Below, in pieces: positions 1 to 12,093 of a DNA stretch of 64,000 nt. The notes under the pieces were generated by a model, which saw only the letters and a list, made by a program, of their open reading frames with translations, did no database searches and was not told the origin of the DNA. The DNA lies in assembly GCA_020081605.1 (NCBI GenBank), contig JAHREC010000011.1, positions 3,534,001-3,598,000 of the forward strand, written 5' to 3'. The DNA is from Albifimbria verrucaria. Its lineage: Eukaryota > Ascomycota > Sordariomycetes > Hypocreales > Stachybotryaceae. The position numbers and the translations under genes were made by a program. Positions within the stretch are counted from its first letter, which is position 1. The number at the start of each line of letters is the position of its first letter.

Positions 1-1530
1 CGCAAGGACAGATTTGAACCACGCAGCAGAAAGGGCCGTCCAATGCAAAGTCGGACTCTGTGAATCAGACTGTCCTCAGTGATCAGGACAAATTCTTCCT
101 TGAGAATAGATCAGCCACCAGCCAGAGGTCTCGGCTCAGGTCTCAAGCCTAGCCAATCGTTTTGGAGCAGCCGGATAGCGGTGAGCTTACGAACCGGAGG
201 GCAGACTAAGGCCAGGTGAAAACACTATCCCCTCTGCGTGAAGCCGAGCGTGGAGGATTCGGACTAAGGCAGATGGTGCATTGGCGAGACCAGGAATCCT
301 TGGGTGGTGGCTCAAATCCAATCTGATTCGTACCTGAGTTTCCGGGAAGTTCCTAGCTCAAGGTGCTTACCGCCCTACTGGGACAATTAGCATTTATACG
401 AGTTAGCCTGGTAAGCGCGACTGCGACTGCGACTGCGACTGCGACTGCGGCGTCTGAAGTCTCATGCGGTCTGTAAGCTGAGTAAGGCTAGTGAAGAGAC
501 GTCTCGTGGTGGGATGGGATGATGATCAATTGCTTTGATGAAAACGCGCCAAACTTACAATGTTTATACTGGGACTAGATGTTGCAAGTGCTTGGTCGAA
601 GCTCCCAGGCTAACACTGATGAAAGAAAGTAAACGGGCTTCTCCTGTACGGGTGTAGGAAAGAGCTCTAGCAGCTGCTGTGATTAGAAAGCCAGGAGCTG
701 TTCGCCAGCTGGAGGCTTTACATGCTGTACCTACCTCGGTTTCACGGGATATTTATTCGGCACGTCGCTCACCGTAGGTGGCCTTTCCGAATGCTCTCCT
801 TCGGGCCCGTCCTATGCTCCTTGCGGCTGTAAAGATTGTCTTGTGAGAACAATGGCTTGCCAACAAGCGCTAGGCGGTACACCAGTCAATCACGAGTACC
901 CAACTTCACACGACATGGGCACAGTTGCTTGCTTATAGTGATTATGATTGTAAAATGCGGTTACATATACACAAGGTACTCGATATATGTAATGCAATGG
1001 CCAGCAGCACTGGCTTTAGCATGCATGGTCTCCTCCTCGCCAGCTGGAACCAAGTTACCGCCCTATGTTCGTTGCCCTCCCAGCTCCTATACAATCCAGC
1101 CGCACATTTCCGCGAGTCCGTGACTAGAACAACTGCGAGAATGAAAGAAAACGCCCCTGCTATGATATGATATAAAGTCCAAAAATGCTAGGTCATGCCG
1201 CTATGCGCCGTCGCATGCAATCCGTATTCGGCGAAGTGAAGAAAGTCGGTGGTCGGTCGGGACAAAGGAGGAGAGCAACACGTATAGGATCCGAACGATA
1301 GCGTGTGCAAATCCGTACTAGAGTGGAGGCCATTTCAGGACACCCCAACTGAAGCAAAGTGCCATATCTCTTTCGAGGGCACTATATCTGAAACGATTCA
1401 TTTGACGGCATGATAATCGTGAAAGAAACTTGAGGCCTTCGCGGTAGCGACTCGACGTTGAATAGTGTGAATTATGGGCAGAAGGAGGGTTGAATCCAAG
1501 CGGGTATAGATGCGTAGAGTTGATGTAGTG
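1..1530. other. Gene-free stretch at the left edge
   Basis: No reading frame here has recognisable protein content. Short open frames around 836-1170 have random-looking composition. The only visible structure is a short hexamer repeat at 417-446. The right end is the 3' flank of dbf4. Confidence 0.6.
417..446. repeat. GCGACT hexamer tandem repeat, 5 copies
   Basis: Five uninterrupted copies of GCGACT, followed by a partial GCGG. It lies in non-coding sequence. This is a simple microsatellite with no visible function. Confidence 0.9.
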
Positions 1531-3584
1531 TTACCAGGATTCCTCCTCATCAGTCTCCATGGTTGCGTATCTCGGCATACGCTTCAGCTGCGAGAGCAGA
1601 AGATCTAAATCAGTCCAGTTCTCGTCGTTTTCAGCAAACTTTCGATGCTTGCGAGACAGAATGTGCTAAAGTATGGTCAGTCTCCAATTATGGGCCAAGT
1701 ATCCTTCAAGGAACATACCTCGTCGAAGTCACGGAACTTGTCCTGGCAATTCTCACAGTAGCCAGGCTTGAGGTCTTTCTTACTCTTAAAAGACTGAGTG
1801 CTGGCCTTCTTTTCTTTGCTCTCGGTGTTCCTCTGGCTGTCATCATCTTGGGGCTGAACGGCCCGAGAGGTTGGACGTCCCATTGTAGTTGATCGACTAG
1901 ATGCAACATCCATCGATACCTCCACAGGTCGGCGTGAGCTAAAGTCGTGGGATGCAGGGGCAACCTTTTGTAGAACCTTTCTCTGCAAACCATGAACTTC
2001 TTTGCTGGTTCCAGCCTTAGCACCATTGATACCAGATGTAGACGAGATCATCTGAGACCGAATAGCTGACGTGATGTTTGAGGGTTGCACGCCAGACGCT
2101 ACAGGCTCCCCAGCGAATAGGCGTCCACCCTCAGCTCTGCTAGTGAAGGCATTCTGCGGGTTGGTCTGCTTCGACATAACAGCCTTGGCTGTGTTGAAGA
2201 TCTCCGTCGGGGTCACCGCTCGGGCCTTGTTGTGACCATCTTCCATCTCTGTCAACGTTCGCTTGCCAGTCACTGGCTTTGGTGCAGGCACTTCTGGGGC
2301 CTTCAGTTGCGGGACGTGCTCCTCGCGTTTCACAACCTTGGCCTTTTCCTCTTCGCGTACCCTCCTGTGAACCTTTTCAGGTATATCCACCTCCTCAACG
2401 AATGGGCAGCGTCCATTGCCTACGCTTCGGAACTGCGGCCATTCTCCATCTGCCTTATTAGCCACCTTAGGATACTCGCGCACCATGATGGGCTTCTGTT
2501 TCTCATCCATGTCCCAGATGTAAAGGTAGGGACCCTTGAAATAGACCAGCTCCCTGTTCACCGCGGTCGGGTCACGATCGGAAGGCCCATTCAACCGCTC
2601 GTGTTGCAGCAACTGATGCAGGTTAGGCTCGTGTGCAGTCTTTGATACGCCGTACTGGCTACGTGTCGTCGCGGATTTCGTAGTGTAGTTATGCTGTGGC
2701 TCTGACTCCAGGAGCACAGAAAGCATGTTCTGGAACTTGTCCAGCGACCAGACCTTCTTGCCCATCTCTCGAGCCTTGTAAAGGACGTCATTGTTGCGGG
2801 CAACCTTGTTGCGCTTGGTAGGGTCGTCAAGCTGTTGGGACCGCGTGGCTGCATTGCGGAACTCGAACAACAACTTTCGGCGGGTTGCAGTATTCTTGTC
2901 CAAAAGAGACGGGTTGATCGTCTGAGGCTGCTCCTCGACTTCTTGGTCGTTGTGTTCTACTACGTCGACATCTTCGGCCTCAGGCCTCTCGGGAGGCAGG
3001 GTACGCGTTGTCACGACGTGCGTGACGTCAATGGAGAAGAACGGCTCGTGGCGCTGTGGGTGATCCAGTTAGCGACAAGATGGCAGTAGGTTGGGTAGTA
3101 TAACGTACAGCACCGAGATAGGTAACTCTCTTGGTGAGCTTTGCCCGAATATCATCAGGGATGCTCTCAAAATAAAACACCATTTTGGGGAACTTAGCCC
3201 TGTGGTGCTTCTTCCACACTTCCTTCTCGGTGTCAACATCTTGAACGGTCCTCGATGTCGTCACCGTTCGAGAAGGACGCTCTCTGGCCGCCGGACGCGC
3301 CGTGGCACGCTGCACAAGAACATTGGTTCGTACGGGTTTTGTAGGGGAGCGGACGGCTCGCTGTGCACCATTCTCAAGGGCCTGCTTCTTCACAGGAGGT
3401 GCCTGTCCATAAGGCTCCTCGCGCTGTATGTTGGCGTAGGACCGTTTCGACTTGCCGTAGGCAGCCAGGGTGGAAGCTGCACGGAGAGGCGAGTTGGCGA
3501 CATTAGGGTTGCTGGTGAGGGACCTCGTCTCGAGGACATGGCCGCGATCGGAGCAGGCGTGGGGGATAGAGATACGGCTGCCAT
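1531..3584 (-). CDS. dbf4: Dbf4-type regulatory subunit of Cdc7 kinase (DDK)
   Basis: Activating subunit of the Cdc7 kinase, which phosphorylates the Mcm2-7 helicase to fire replication origins in the nucleus. Three exons: 3584-3109, 3053-1719 and 1665-1531, with introns 3054-3108 and 1666-1718 (GT/AG). All three Dbf4 motifs are present. The BRCT-like motif N spans exons 1 and 2 (FYFESIPDDIRAKLTKRVTY, then FFSIDVTHVVTTR, about residues 135-175). Motif M contains VYFKGPYLYIWDM (about 329) and later GRCPF. The C-terminal CCHH zinc finger has PGYCENC near residue 590, with its histidines (SRKHRKFA) in the last exon. One base is missing near 3522, in a GG run: frame MAAVSLSPTPAPIAAMSSRR must join the downstream frame SLTSNPNVANSPLRAAST. 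With it restored the exons total 649 codons. The start at 3584 is the first ATG of the N-terminal frame. Confidence 0.93.
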
Positions 3585-4299
3585 CAACCTACCCAGTCAA
3601 CATGCTCCGGGGATGTGGTTGTCGAAAGCGTGAAGAGGCTGGTAGGAGGAGGGGCTGTGGACGCACGCGACGCGGAGAGGCAGACACGTCGAATGTGCGA
3701 ACCACAGTGAGGTCAATAACCGATGCTAAGACGACATTGATGAGGGAGGGACCTATTGCGAGGAGAATTCGAGGCGGCTCCTGGTGATTGCCTCTTTGTT
3801 TACAGGCTTTTGAGAGGTCAAGAGGAAGGTTGTGCGTGGGAGGAAGAGAGTGCAGAAGAGCTCAGTTCTGACTGATGTTGATGGTTACCCACAGACTTCG
3901 CGCTTGGCACAACAGCGCTACGCCTGATTCGGCCACCAGCCCAAAAACACGCACGGGCCATTCGCCGCACCAGCAACGAACCTCTCCTGGCGATTCTGAC
4001 TAAACAAACAGCCCTCAGTTAGGAAGGTACCTGCGCTGATGACGATTTCTACCAGACGGCACAGGTACGTCGCTAAAACCAGTGGAGGAACTCGTTGTTT
4101 GGTTGGAATTTCCATCATCACCAACTGCACCCAGTACCTCGACTAGCCGAGGTCAAATCTACGCACAAGATTCCACGAGCTCTGCACGCCCAGGGCGAGG
4201 CCATGTTGGAGCCTGGTGCACGAACTGAATACGATTAGAGGCAGGAAGCCTTCACTGGCCGGTATCCTTTGCCTAGACGCCGCTTCTACATAGAAAAAA
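3585..4299. promoter_or_regulatory. Divergent intergenic region between dbf4 and icp55
   Basis: 715 bases separate the two start codons, which point away from each other, so both promoters must lie here. I see no clear TATA box or named operator. Confidence 0.6.
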
Positions 4300-5832
4300 A
4301 TGAAGCTATTCCGAGGCTCGGTGCCCAACTCCATGCTCCGGCTGCTCCCACGACGGGCTCGCTGTGACGCATTCCAATTGACCAAACTCCCTGCTCCCAC
4401 AAATCGCCCCATCAGGCGATGTTACAGCATAGTGTCTGCCGGAGATCTCCTCTTCGGCCAACCAATTCATGAAACGCATCCCCATCTACTCCAGGCTGGC
4501 GAACGTAGGTGTAGATTGGCACTCACAGTCTGGATCCGAACAAAACATGCTGACTGTGAATAACTAGTCACCCCAGGTATCACTGCCCAAGAATATGCCG
4601 ATCGTCGAGCGGCCCTCGCGCAATCCATGACGGAGGGAGCATTGCCATCCTGCCGGCAGCTTCCTCCAATACAAGTCCGGAGCCGTCTTCCACCAATATC
4701 GTCAAGAGTCCAACTTTCTATGGCTTACTGGCTGGAACGAAGGCGACGCCGTCGCCGTTATTGAAAAGACAGGGCCCATGCTGGAGGACTATATTTTCCG
4801 CATGTTTGTGAAACGAAAGGACGCCCGGGAAGAGCAATGGTCTGGGTACAGAAACGGCGTGGAAGCTGCAGAGGATATATTCAATGCCGACGAGGCGCTC
4901 CCCATCGAATCTGTTGAAACGGAGCTCCCTCGTATTCTCAAGTCGTCCAGGCTAGCATACGTGGATGTTCAGGCGCCTCAAGCCCAGTCAAATCCTCTGA
5001 TTAGGAACATCCTATCGAATAGGAAGCTCGGCCGGCTACAACACCGCTCTATCCCGTCATGAACAAATTGCGTGCGATCAAGAGTCCTGCCGAGGTTGCC
5101 AACATGCGACGAGCCGGTCAGATTTCAGGACGCGCAATCACCGATGCGATGCGACGATCGTGGACCAAGGAAAAGGACTTGCATGCGTTTTTGGATTATG
5201 AGTTTACAAAAACGGGTGCGATGGTCCGGCATACATCCCGGTGGTAGCGGGCGGTGAGAGGGCAAACTGTATTCACTACACGGTGAATAACAATGTCTTC
5301 CGCGAAGGCGAGTTCATCCTCGTTGATGCCGGAGGTGAATATGGCACGTACATCACCGACATTTCACGGACATGGCCTGTCTCTGGGAAATTCACGCCGG
5401 CTCAGCGAGACCTTTACGAGGCAGTATTGCGAGTACAGCGTACAAGCGTCTCTTTGTGTCGCGCGAGCGCCAACATGTCACTTGAAGATATACATCGCAT
5501 AACCGTTCGCGGTCTGGTGGATGAGTTAAGAGACTTGGGCATCAATGTTTCCATGAGCAACATTGATCAGCTATTTCCTCATCATGTTGGTCATTATATT
5601 GGACTGGATGTGCACGACTGCCCTGGGTACAGCAGGAGAGAGATCCTGAAGAGCGAGTCACTGCGTGACCATCGAACCAGGCGTCTATGTACCGCATGAT
5701 GAGCGGTGGCCAGAGCATTTCAGAGGAATGGGTATCCGCATCGAGGATAGCGTTTGTGTGGATGACGATTCCCCGTATATTCTATCTACAGAGGCGGTCA
5801 AGGAGATTGCCGATATTGAGGCTCTGAGATGA
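4300..5832 (+). CDS. icp55: Icp55-type mitochondrial Xaa-Pro aminopeptidase (M24B)
   Basis: Intermediate cleaving peptidase: removes one residue from imported mitochondrial proteins after the processing peptidase has cut, setting their N-terminal stability. Exon 1 is 4300-4504, the intron is 4505-4567 and exon 2 runs to the TGA at 5830. The N-terminus (MKLFRGSVPNSMLRLLPRRA) is Arg-rich and lacks acidic residues, as expected of a mitochondrial presequence. The aminopeptidase P N-domain includes EEQWSGYRNGVEAAEDIFNA. Metal ligands of the M24 pita-bread fold are all visible: the two Asp in VDAGGEYGTYITDISRTWP, His in FPHHVGHYIGLDVHD, and Glu in TIEPGVY and GIRIEDSV. The frame is broken at about 4636 (G run), 4667 (C run), 5050 and 5217 (each one base short), and about 5655 (one extra or two lost). 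Corrected length is about 490 residues, normal for the family. Confidence 0.92.
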
Positions 5833-8341
5833 CACTGTAACCCTAGCTGTACAACATGTAAACTAGAATAGGTCGACGCGATCGTTGCCGGCTTGATTTC
5901 TCGGCATCACCCGCGTATGTGAAAAAAGGATGCACCTTTAATAAGGCCTAACCCCCACCGTGAATTCTGAGTCAAGCAATGTCTTTCCTTGTGATGCTTG
6001 TTTGTTATTGTGTGGGTACAATAACAGTAGTAGAAGGGCGCGACTTCACATCATGAAGAAGGCTTTTCGATATTTCCGCTCTTGGCGATGGCTTTTTGTT
6101 GAGCTATCCTATAGACAGAGCAAATCACGATCATCGAAATGCATGTTGACCCGGTTTCGTAGACCGCTCAACCGTAGGCCAGGATCAAGGGTTCTGGAGG
6201 GGACCGTAGCAACTGAAGATTAGCAAGACATGGGAGAGACTTGTGTCTTAAACAGTGACGATTAGAAAGTCTTCTTCCGTGACGATCGACACGACACCAC
6301 GAGCTCCTAGACTACTGCCTGCATAATGAAGTTGATGCCTGAAACTTTACCAATCACCCTTTACACGAGTTACCCAGGAATGGCGGCCCTTACCGTTGGA
6401 AGCCGTCATCTCGACGAGTCTTGCTTCACACCACGGAGTTTCACAACTGCAACGTAGCCTATATGTGATTTGGGCCGGCACAGGCCGTCGCACCCATTCG
6501 CGTAAAATGTGCTCATCGGGGTACGGCTGTATCCCGGTAGCTTGAGTCAGCTCAATCACGGTACCAAAATATCATTTATGAGGTTCATACACCGTCCGCT
6601 TGGCTGTGTTGTGCTGACGGTCATGGTGGAGCTGCAAATGCGCACATGTACATGCTCCCGTAAAGTCCTACATGTCAAAGCTTAGATTGTACAGTACTTA
6701 AACAATAATGTTTAAAAATACCACACCACGAACACAAACATACATTCATACATGCAACAACACAATTCAATATTTACAGACAGAGTCAGCAAGCGTGGCC
6801 AAGTTGAATATCTAGAAGGCTTCGGTGCTGACAAGTCCAGGGTAGGCACTACTAACAAGGCCAAGTGGCTGAGTCAAGCTCATGTGGTGTGTGTGTCCTG
6901 TGACCAGAAAACCAAACCGAGAGTTTCACGAAGGCGGAGATGCTGAGAGGCGAGCAAAGATGATTTGGGCCGAGAAAAGTATCTGCGTGTAACGGATGTT
7001 CCGACGCAACCCAAAGTGTCTAGACCCCTGGCGTAACAATGCGAGCTGATGCAGGGTGCTGGACGACTTCACCAATGGCATGCTCAGGACATCGGCTCAG
7101 GGCATCGACCACGAATCTCGTGGTATCATTGGAATCGGACAATGCCGGCTTATTGACCGTGTTCCAGGACTTGCGGAATCAATTTCATCGACCGCATCTG
7201 GACACGAATACTATGAAAGCCTCGCCCAAGGTAAAAGTCACAACACTTACACGCCAGACTGACGCATGCAGCCCCTCCCTCCCACAAAGTGCGCAGACGC
7301 ATGAAATTGGCACTCAACCTGAAGCCTTGGCCTTGGACACACCTCAATCGCCAATGCCAATGGCGCAGACATGCGTCACGGGACGCAAAGACGGACTGTG
7401 TTTAGGCTTTTGCGAAAAATCTTGAACCGACGCAAGGGAACAGAGGAGAGTCTGGGAGGGAGGGGCCTTGGGGCGTATTTCCCTGTCGAGAAGCACTGTG
7501 AGCGACGCTGGCATGGTGATTGGCCACGGCTGCCGTGCCCCTTTCATCACGAGATCTCGTGTCTTTGAGCTTCCTCCTAAAGTGGCCCCCCTAGCTGGTC
7601 CGTAATTCGACCATGGCATGCAATCCACAATGATATTATTACCCGCCCTTGAACGTGGGTGGGGACCCAAGATGCCCAGAATCGTCCAGTATTGAAAGCA
7701 CGGAACCTGATAGCTTTGGAGCTAAAGGTACCTAGAGCATGGCTGTTGGTCGGTATGTGCGCATTGGGACATGTCCACGTCCTCTTCTCTCATTAGTAGC
7801 CTCCCCTTACCTGGTACCCAGCTCTGGCGCAGTACCTGGCTCGGTACCCGCGTCGCCGTTGCAGGTACCCGTGGCTGGCTGGGCGGCCACTAGCCCCCGA
7901 CGGTCCCTGCTGGCGCGCACCCAGTACCTCACCTCAGCGCCTCCATGTACCCATCCCCACCACTTTACCTGCACCTCGCTTTACCTAACCTTCCAGGTAC
8001 CTTACCTTACCTGGCCTGACCTGCCTGCGCCTTGCCGTACGTTAAGTACAGCGTGGTAGGCAAGGCAAGGTATGGGTATGGGAATGGGAACCGGCTCTTC
8101 TAGGAATCTTTCCACGTTACCCTCTTTCTACCATCCGCATTCGCTCCCCAACTCCTATTCCCAGGCTTTTGCGACATTGTTGGTCGTCTATATACCTTTT
8201 CTAATTCAAAAGCCTCCATCCGCTCTTTCTTCCTTTCCCACTCTCTTCTTCGAGGTGCCCCCATCGTCACCCTTACCACTCCCCACCTCCTTACACCGCG
8301 GCTTCGCCCCTCTTTGATCACCGCTTCCTCACATCGCAATC
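5833..8341. other. Intergenic, 2.5 kb, no gene seen
   Basis: Open frames here are short and overlap on both strands, with no recognisable motif. The last 600 bases are the mpg1 upstream region and carry a dense cluster of GGTACC/TTACCT motifs. Confidence 0.55.
7797..8075. repeat. Cluster of GGTACC / CCTTACCT motifs upstream of mpg1
   Basis: About 280 bases hold many copies of GGTAC, AGTACCT, TTACCT and their complements. One run near 7996-8015 reads ccaggtaccttaccttacct. Similar clusters occur at 18.8-19.1, 29.7-29.8 and 30.7-30.9 kb, each in a promoter-side position. Confidence 0.6.
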
Positions 8342-9681
8342 ATGAAGGGTGAGCTCCTCCTCTGCTCGGTCCTGCTAATTGTCGCGGCCGCAGCTCCTGC
8401 TCCTCCTTGTTCGTCAAGCTAACAATCATGAAGGACTTATTCTCGTCGGCGGCTTCGGCACGCGCCTTCGCCCTCTCGTATGTGACCCAAGCCAACACTC
8501 TCCCCAGCTCGCCCGAGCTCCCAGGCCACGAATGCAGATGCGGATTGACTAACTTGTTTGCTGCGCCCAAAGACCCTCACCCTCCCCAAACCCCTTGTCG
8601 AGTTCGGCAACAAGCCCATGATCGTTCACCAGATCGAGGCCCTTGTCGCTGCCGGTGTCACAGACATTGTGCTTGCTGTCAACTACAGACCAGAGATTAT
8701 GGAGAAGTTCCTTGCCGAGGTACGTAGTCGCGAATGCTACCCATGTTACTTTGCCGCAATCGTACAGTTACTGATCCCCCATGCAGTACCGTGAAAAGTA
8801 CAACATCAACATCGAGTTCTCCGTCGAGTCAGAGCCCCTGGACACCGCCGGCCCCTGAAGCTGGCCGAGAAGATCCTACGCAAGGACGAAACCCCTTTCT
8901 TCGTCCTCAACTCCGACGTCATTTGCGAGTACCCTTTCAAAGAGCTGTTGGAATTCCACAAGAGCCACGGCAACGAAGGCACCATTGTCGTCACCAAGGT
9001 CGAGGAGCCCTCCAAGTATGGTGTCGTTGTCCACAAGCCCAACCACCCCTCTCGCATCGACCGGTTCGTCGAGAAGCCCGTTGAGTTTGTTGGCAACAGA
9101 ATCAACGCTGGCATGTACATATTCAACACCTCTATCCTCGACCGCATTGAGCTGCGCCCTACCTCGATCGAGAAGGAGACCTTCCCTGCCATGGTTCGCG
9201 ACAACCAGCTGCACTCCTTCGACCTCGAGAGCTTCTGGATGGATGTTGGTCAGCCCAAGGATTTCCTGAGCGGAACCTGCCTGTACCTGTCTTCCTTGAC
9301 CAAGAGAGGCAGCAAGGAGCTGACGCCCCCACCGAGCCTTACGTCCACGGTGGAAACGTCCTCATTCACCCCTCGGCGAAGATCGGCAAGAACTGCCGAA
9401 TTGGACCCAATGTCACCATTGGACCTGATGTCGTTATTGGTGATGGTGTTCGCCTGCAGCGCTGCGTTCTGCTTCGCGGCTCCAAGGTGAAGGACCATGC
9501 CTGGGTCAAGTCTACCATTGTCGGCTGGAACAGCAGTGTTGGCCGCTGGGCACGTCTCGAGAATGTTACAGTGCTCGGTGACGATGTCACTATTGGAGAC
9601 GAGATTTATGTCAACGGTGGCAGCGTTCTGCCGCACAAGTCCATCAAGGCAAACGTCGACGTTCCCGCTATCATCATGTGA
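8342..9681 (+). CDS. mpg1: Mannose-1-phosphate guanylyltransferase (GDP-mannose pyrophosphorylase)
   Basis: Makes GDP-mannose from mannose-1-phosphate and GTP in the cytosol, feeding glycosylation, GPI anchors and cell-wall mannan. Four exons: 8342-8348 (7 bases), 8434-8477, 8573-8719 and 8787-9681. Introns have GT/AG ends and GCTAAC or GACTAAC branch sites. The N-terminal nucleotidyltransferase domain carries [15 protein letters not shown] (residues 4-18), [28 protein letters not shown] and [12 protein letters not shown]. The C-terminal left-handed beta-helix has hexapeptide repeats ([20 protein letters not shown]). Two frame breaks, each one C short: run 8852-8855 (within [14 protein letters not shown]) and run 9326-9330 (within [14 protein letters not shown]). 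Corrected length is 364 residues, exactly family-sized. The start is fixed by the MKGLILVGG N-terminus, which requires the 7-base first exon. Confidence 0.97.
8349..8433 (+). other. mpg1 intron 1, bordered by a 12-base direct repeat
   Basis: The sequence caatcatgaagg occurs at 8337-8348, over the start codon and exon 1, and again at 8423-8434, over the 3' splice site. The second copy supplies a decoy ATG at 8429 that is out of frame with the protein. Splicing from G at 8348 to G at 8434 gives the family N-terminus. Confidence 0.85.
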
Positions 9682-10321
9682 AAGCCTATACTCATTGTTT
9701 TGAGATTATGGAACGCCGCGAAAATGAATTTCGAATGGCAGCTCACCACTCCTCCCAAAATATCACACAAAAATACACTAATGAAATATGCGCGGTCGAA
9801 CGACAATGTATTATCGAGTGGTTCTGCTACCGCGCATGATGCCAGTCTTCGAATGTCCGACGGCATTTGTGTCAATTGGTTTTCTGTTTATTGAAGGTTT
9901 GGCGTCCCAGGGCGGTTGGTCTTCAAGAAAGGCGAAAGGAAGCGTCGAAAGCTGCGAAAAACCCCACAGAAAGGAGACTCGGCTTAAAAGATGTTTCGAT
10001 GTAAGGGGCTCAAGGTAGCGAATTGACATGATGGATGACTTAAAAATGACCTAAAATGTGGACGTGTAAACAGCGCTTGATCTAATCTCGGAGAGGTTGA
10101 TGACTTGGGCTCGTGGTGTATCGGTGTTTTGTGAGCGAAACGTGTGACGCAAGCTTGTGGAAACAACATGCAGAGTGCCACAATTATGGGAACCTATGAA
10201 TCACCTAAAGCCCATGGAATCATCCCATACCGTACGCAACTCCTCGGATATCTCATTCGTTATCTTGCCTAATGTACATCGCTTTTCAAGTCTTCCATTC
10301 CCAAAACCAAAATTTCCTTCA
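9682..10321. other. Convergent intergenic region between mpg1 and gut1
   Basis: 640 bases between two 3' ends. No gene is seen. It should hold the two polyadenylation regions. Confidence 0.6.
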
Positions 10322-12093
10322 TCAATTGTCCCGCACCCAGCCTCTGCTCATCTCAACAGCCTGCTCCCACTTCTTCCTCGAGTGAGACCTGGCATCGGCC
10401 GACATCTGTGGTGTGAAGACGGTTCGGTTAGCGCTGTTGACCTCCTTGAGGTCGTCCAGCTCTTGCCAGACGCCAGTGGCCAGGCCGGCGGCGATGGCGG
10501 CGCCGAGCGCAGTGGTCTCGCGCATGGCGGGACGGTCGACGCGGATACCGCTGAGATCGGCCTGAGTCTGCATGCACAGATCAGAGTTGGAGAGACCGCC
10601 GTCGACGGCGAGCGACTCGAGTGCGTGGCCCGAGTCCGCTGCCATGGCGTCGAGGATGGCTGCCGTTTGGTGGCATGTCGCCTCGAGGGTGGCACGGGCA
10701 ATATGGCCCTTCTTGGTATACTGAGTCATACCGACTGGAAGATAAACTGTCAGTTTGTGCGCGATCAAGAGAAGCAGCTATGTTATGACGTACAGAGAGT
10801 GCCCTTGGCGTCGTCAATCCAGTAGGGGCGAAGAGGCCGCTGAAGGCAGTGACGAAATAGACGCCACCGTTGTCGGACACCGATCGAGCAACGGAGTCGA
10901 TGTCTTTGGCGCTCTCGAAGAACTCAAAGTTGTTCATCAAGAAGTTGACGCCTGAACCAGCCACCGCGATGCTACCCTCCAGCGCATACACGGGCTTCCG
11001 GCCGTTGCCGAAGTCGTAGGCCACGGTGGCGAGCAAGCCCTGCGTCGAAATGACAGGCTCGGTGCCGACGTTGTACAGGAGGAAACATCCTGTGCCGTAG
11101 GTGTTCTTTGCTTGGCCAGGCTTGAAACCACACTGTCCGACCAGTGCCGAGGACTGGTCGCCCAAGCAGCCGGCAATGGGAATGCCTTCGAGAACGCCCT
11201 TGGCGAAGGCACCGAACTCTGTAGCGTGCGACGAGGGCACAATCTTGGGAAGTATGATCTTGGAGCGGTCGATGTCGAAGAACGAAAGAAGGGTATCATC
11301 ATAGCTGAGGGTGTGGATATTCATGAACATGGTTCGGCTGGCGTTGGACGAGTCCGTCACATGGATGGGACCGCCCTCACGCTTCGCACCGCCATTCAGA
11401 CAATAAATAAGCCACGAGTCGACGGTACCGAAGGCGAGACGCCCTTCATCGTAGGCCTTCTTTACGGATTCCTCGTTACGCAGCAGCCACAACAGCTTCA
11501 CACTCGAGGGGTACGTGGAAAGAGGTAGGCCGCACAAGCCCAGGAGCTTGTCAGAGCCCTCCTTATTCTTGAGCTCGCGGACAAGGCTAGTGGTTCTGGT
11601 ATCAGGCCAGACAACGGCATTGTAGAGCGGCTTGCCAGTGTTCTTGTCCCAAAGAACGATGGTCTCGCGCTGGTTGGTGATGCCGACAGAGCGGATCTCA
11701 CTTACGGAATGGCCCTGAGCTACGAAGTCGGCAGTGGCTTTCTCGATACAAGTCTCGACCGCGTTAAGTAGATTGTAGGGGTCGTGCTCGTGCCAGCTAC
11801 AGGTAAAAATGGCCCTTGTTAATTCACAGCGGACTTGGACGCGACCATGGCGCAAGGTGAACCTACCCGGAGTGAGGATATATGTTTTCCAGGACAATTT
11901 GGTGGCTGGCGACGGGTTCTCCAGCGCCGTTGAAAATGAGGAAACGTGCAGACGTGGTGCCCTGATCAATGCTTCCCACGAACCAATGCTTCTTCAGCTC
12001 AGTTCCAGTTTCGGTAATGCCTCTTGGCAGGGTTGGTCTTTGAACGCCGAAGCCCTCAACGGGAGGGCTGCCGGCTTGGAGGTCGTCGCTCAT
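10322..12093 (-). CDS. gut1: Glycerol kinase (FGGY family)
   Basis: Phosphorylates glycerol with ATP to glycerol-3-phosphate, the entry step for glycerol use. Exons: 12093-11867, 11796-10794 and 10734-10322; introns 11797-11866 and 10735-10793. Family motifs in order: SIDQGTTSARFLIF (nucleotide-binding), GITNQRETIVLWDKNTGKPL, DSWLIYCLNGG, then GCLGDQSSALVGQCGFKPGQ and KNTYGTGCF, and near the C-terminus AVDGGLSNSDLCMQTQADL followed by RPAMRETTALGAAIAAGLA. One break: one C is missing in the run just upstream of intron 2 (near 10836), in FAPYWIDDAKGTLFGMTQ; without it the frame runs off into nonsense. Corrected length is 547 residues. The N-terminal 35 or so residues ahead of the kinase fold are typical of fungal forms. 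The ATG at 12093 is the first in frame. Confidence 0.96.

Noticed and set aside
1677..1718. Continuation of the dbf4 main frame past the zinc-finger cysteines as the real C-terminus
   Set aside because: It would lose the two zinc-finger histidines; a GT/AG intron at 1666-1718 restores them.
3515..3530. A 12-base GT...AG segment in dbf4 as a tiny intron
   Set aside because: Far too short to splice, and its removal does not join the two frames correctly; a lost G explains the break.
9250..9636. Minus-strand open frame across mpg1
   Set aside because: It is a shadow of the hexapeptide repeats of mpg1 on the opposite strand.
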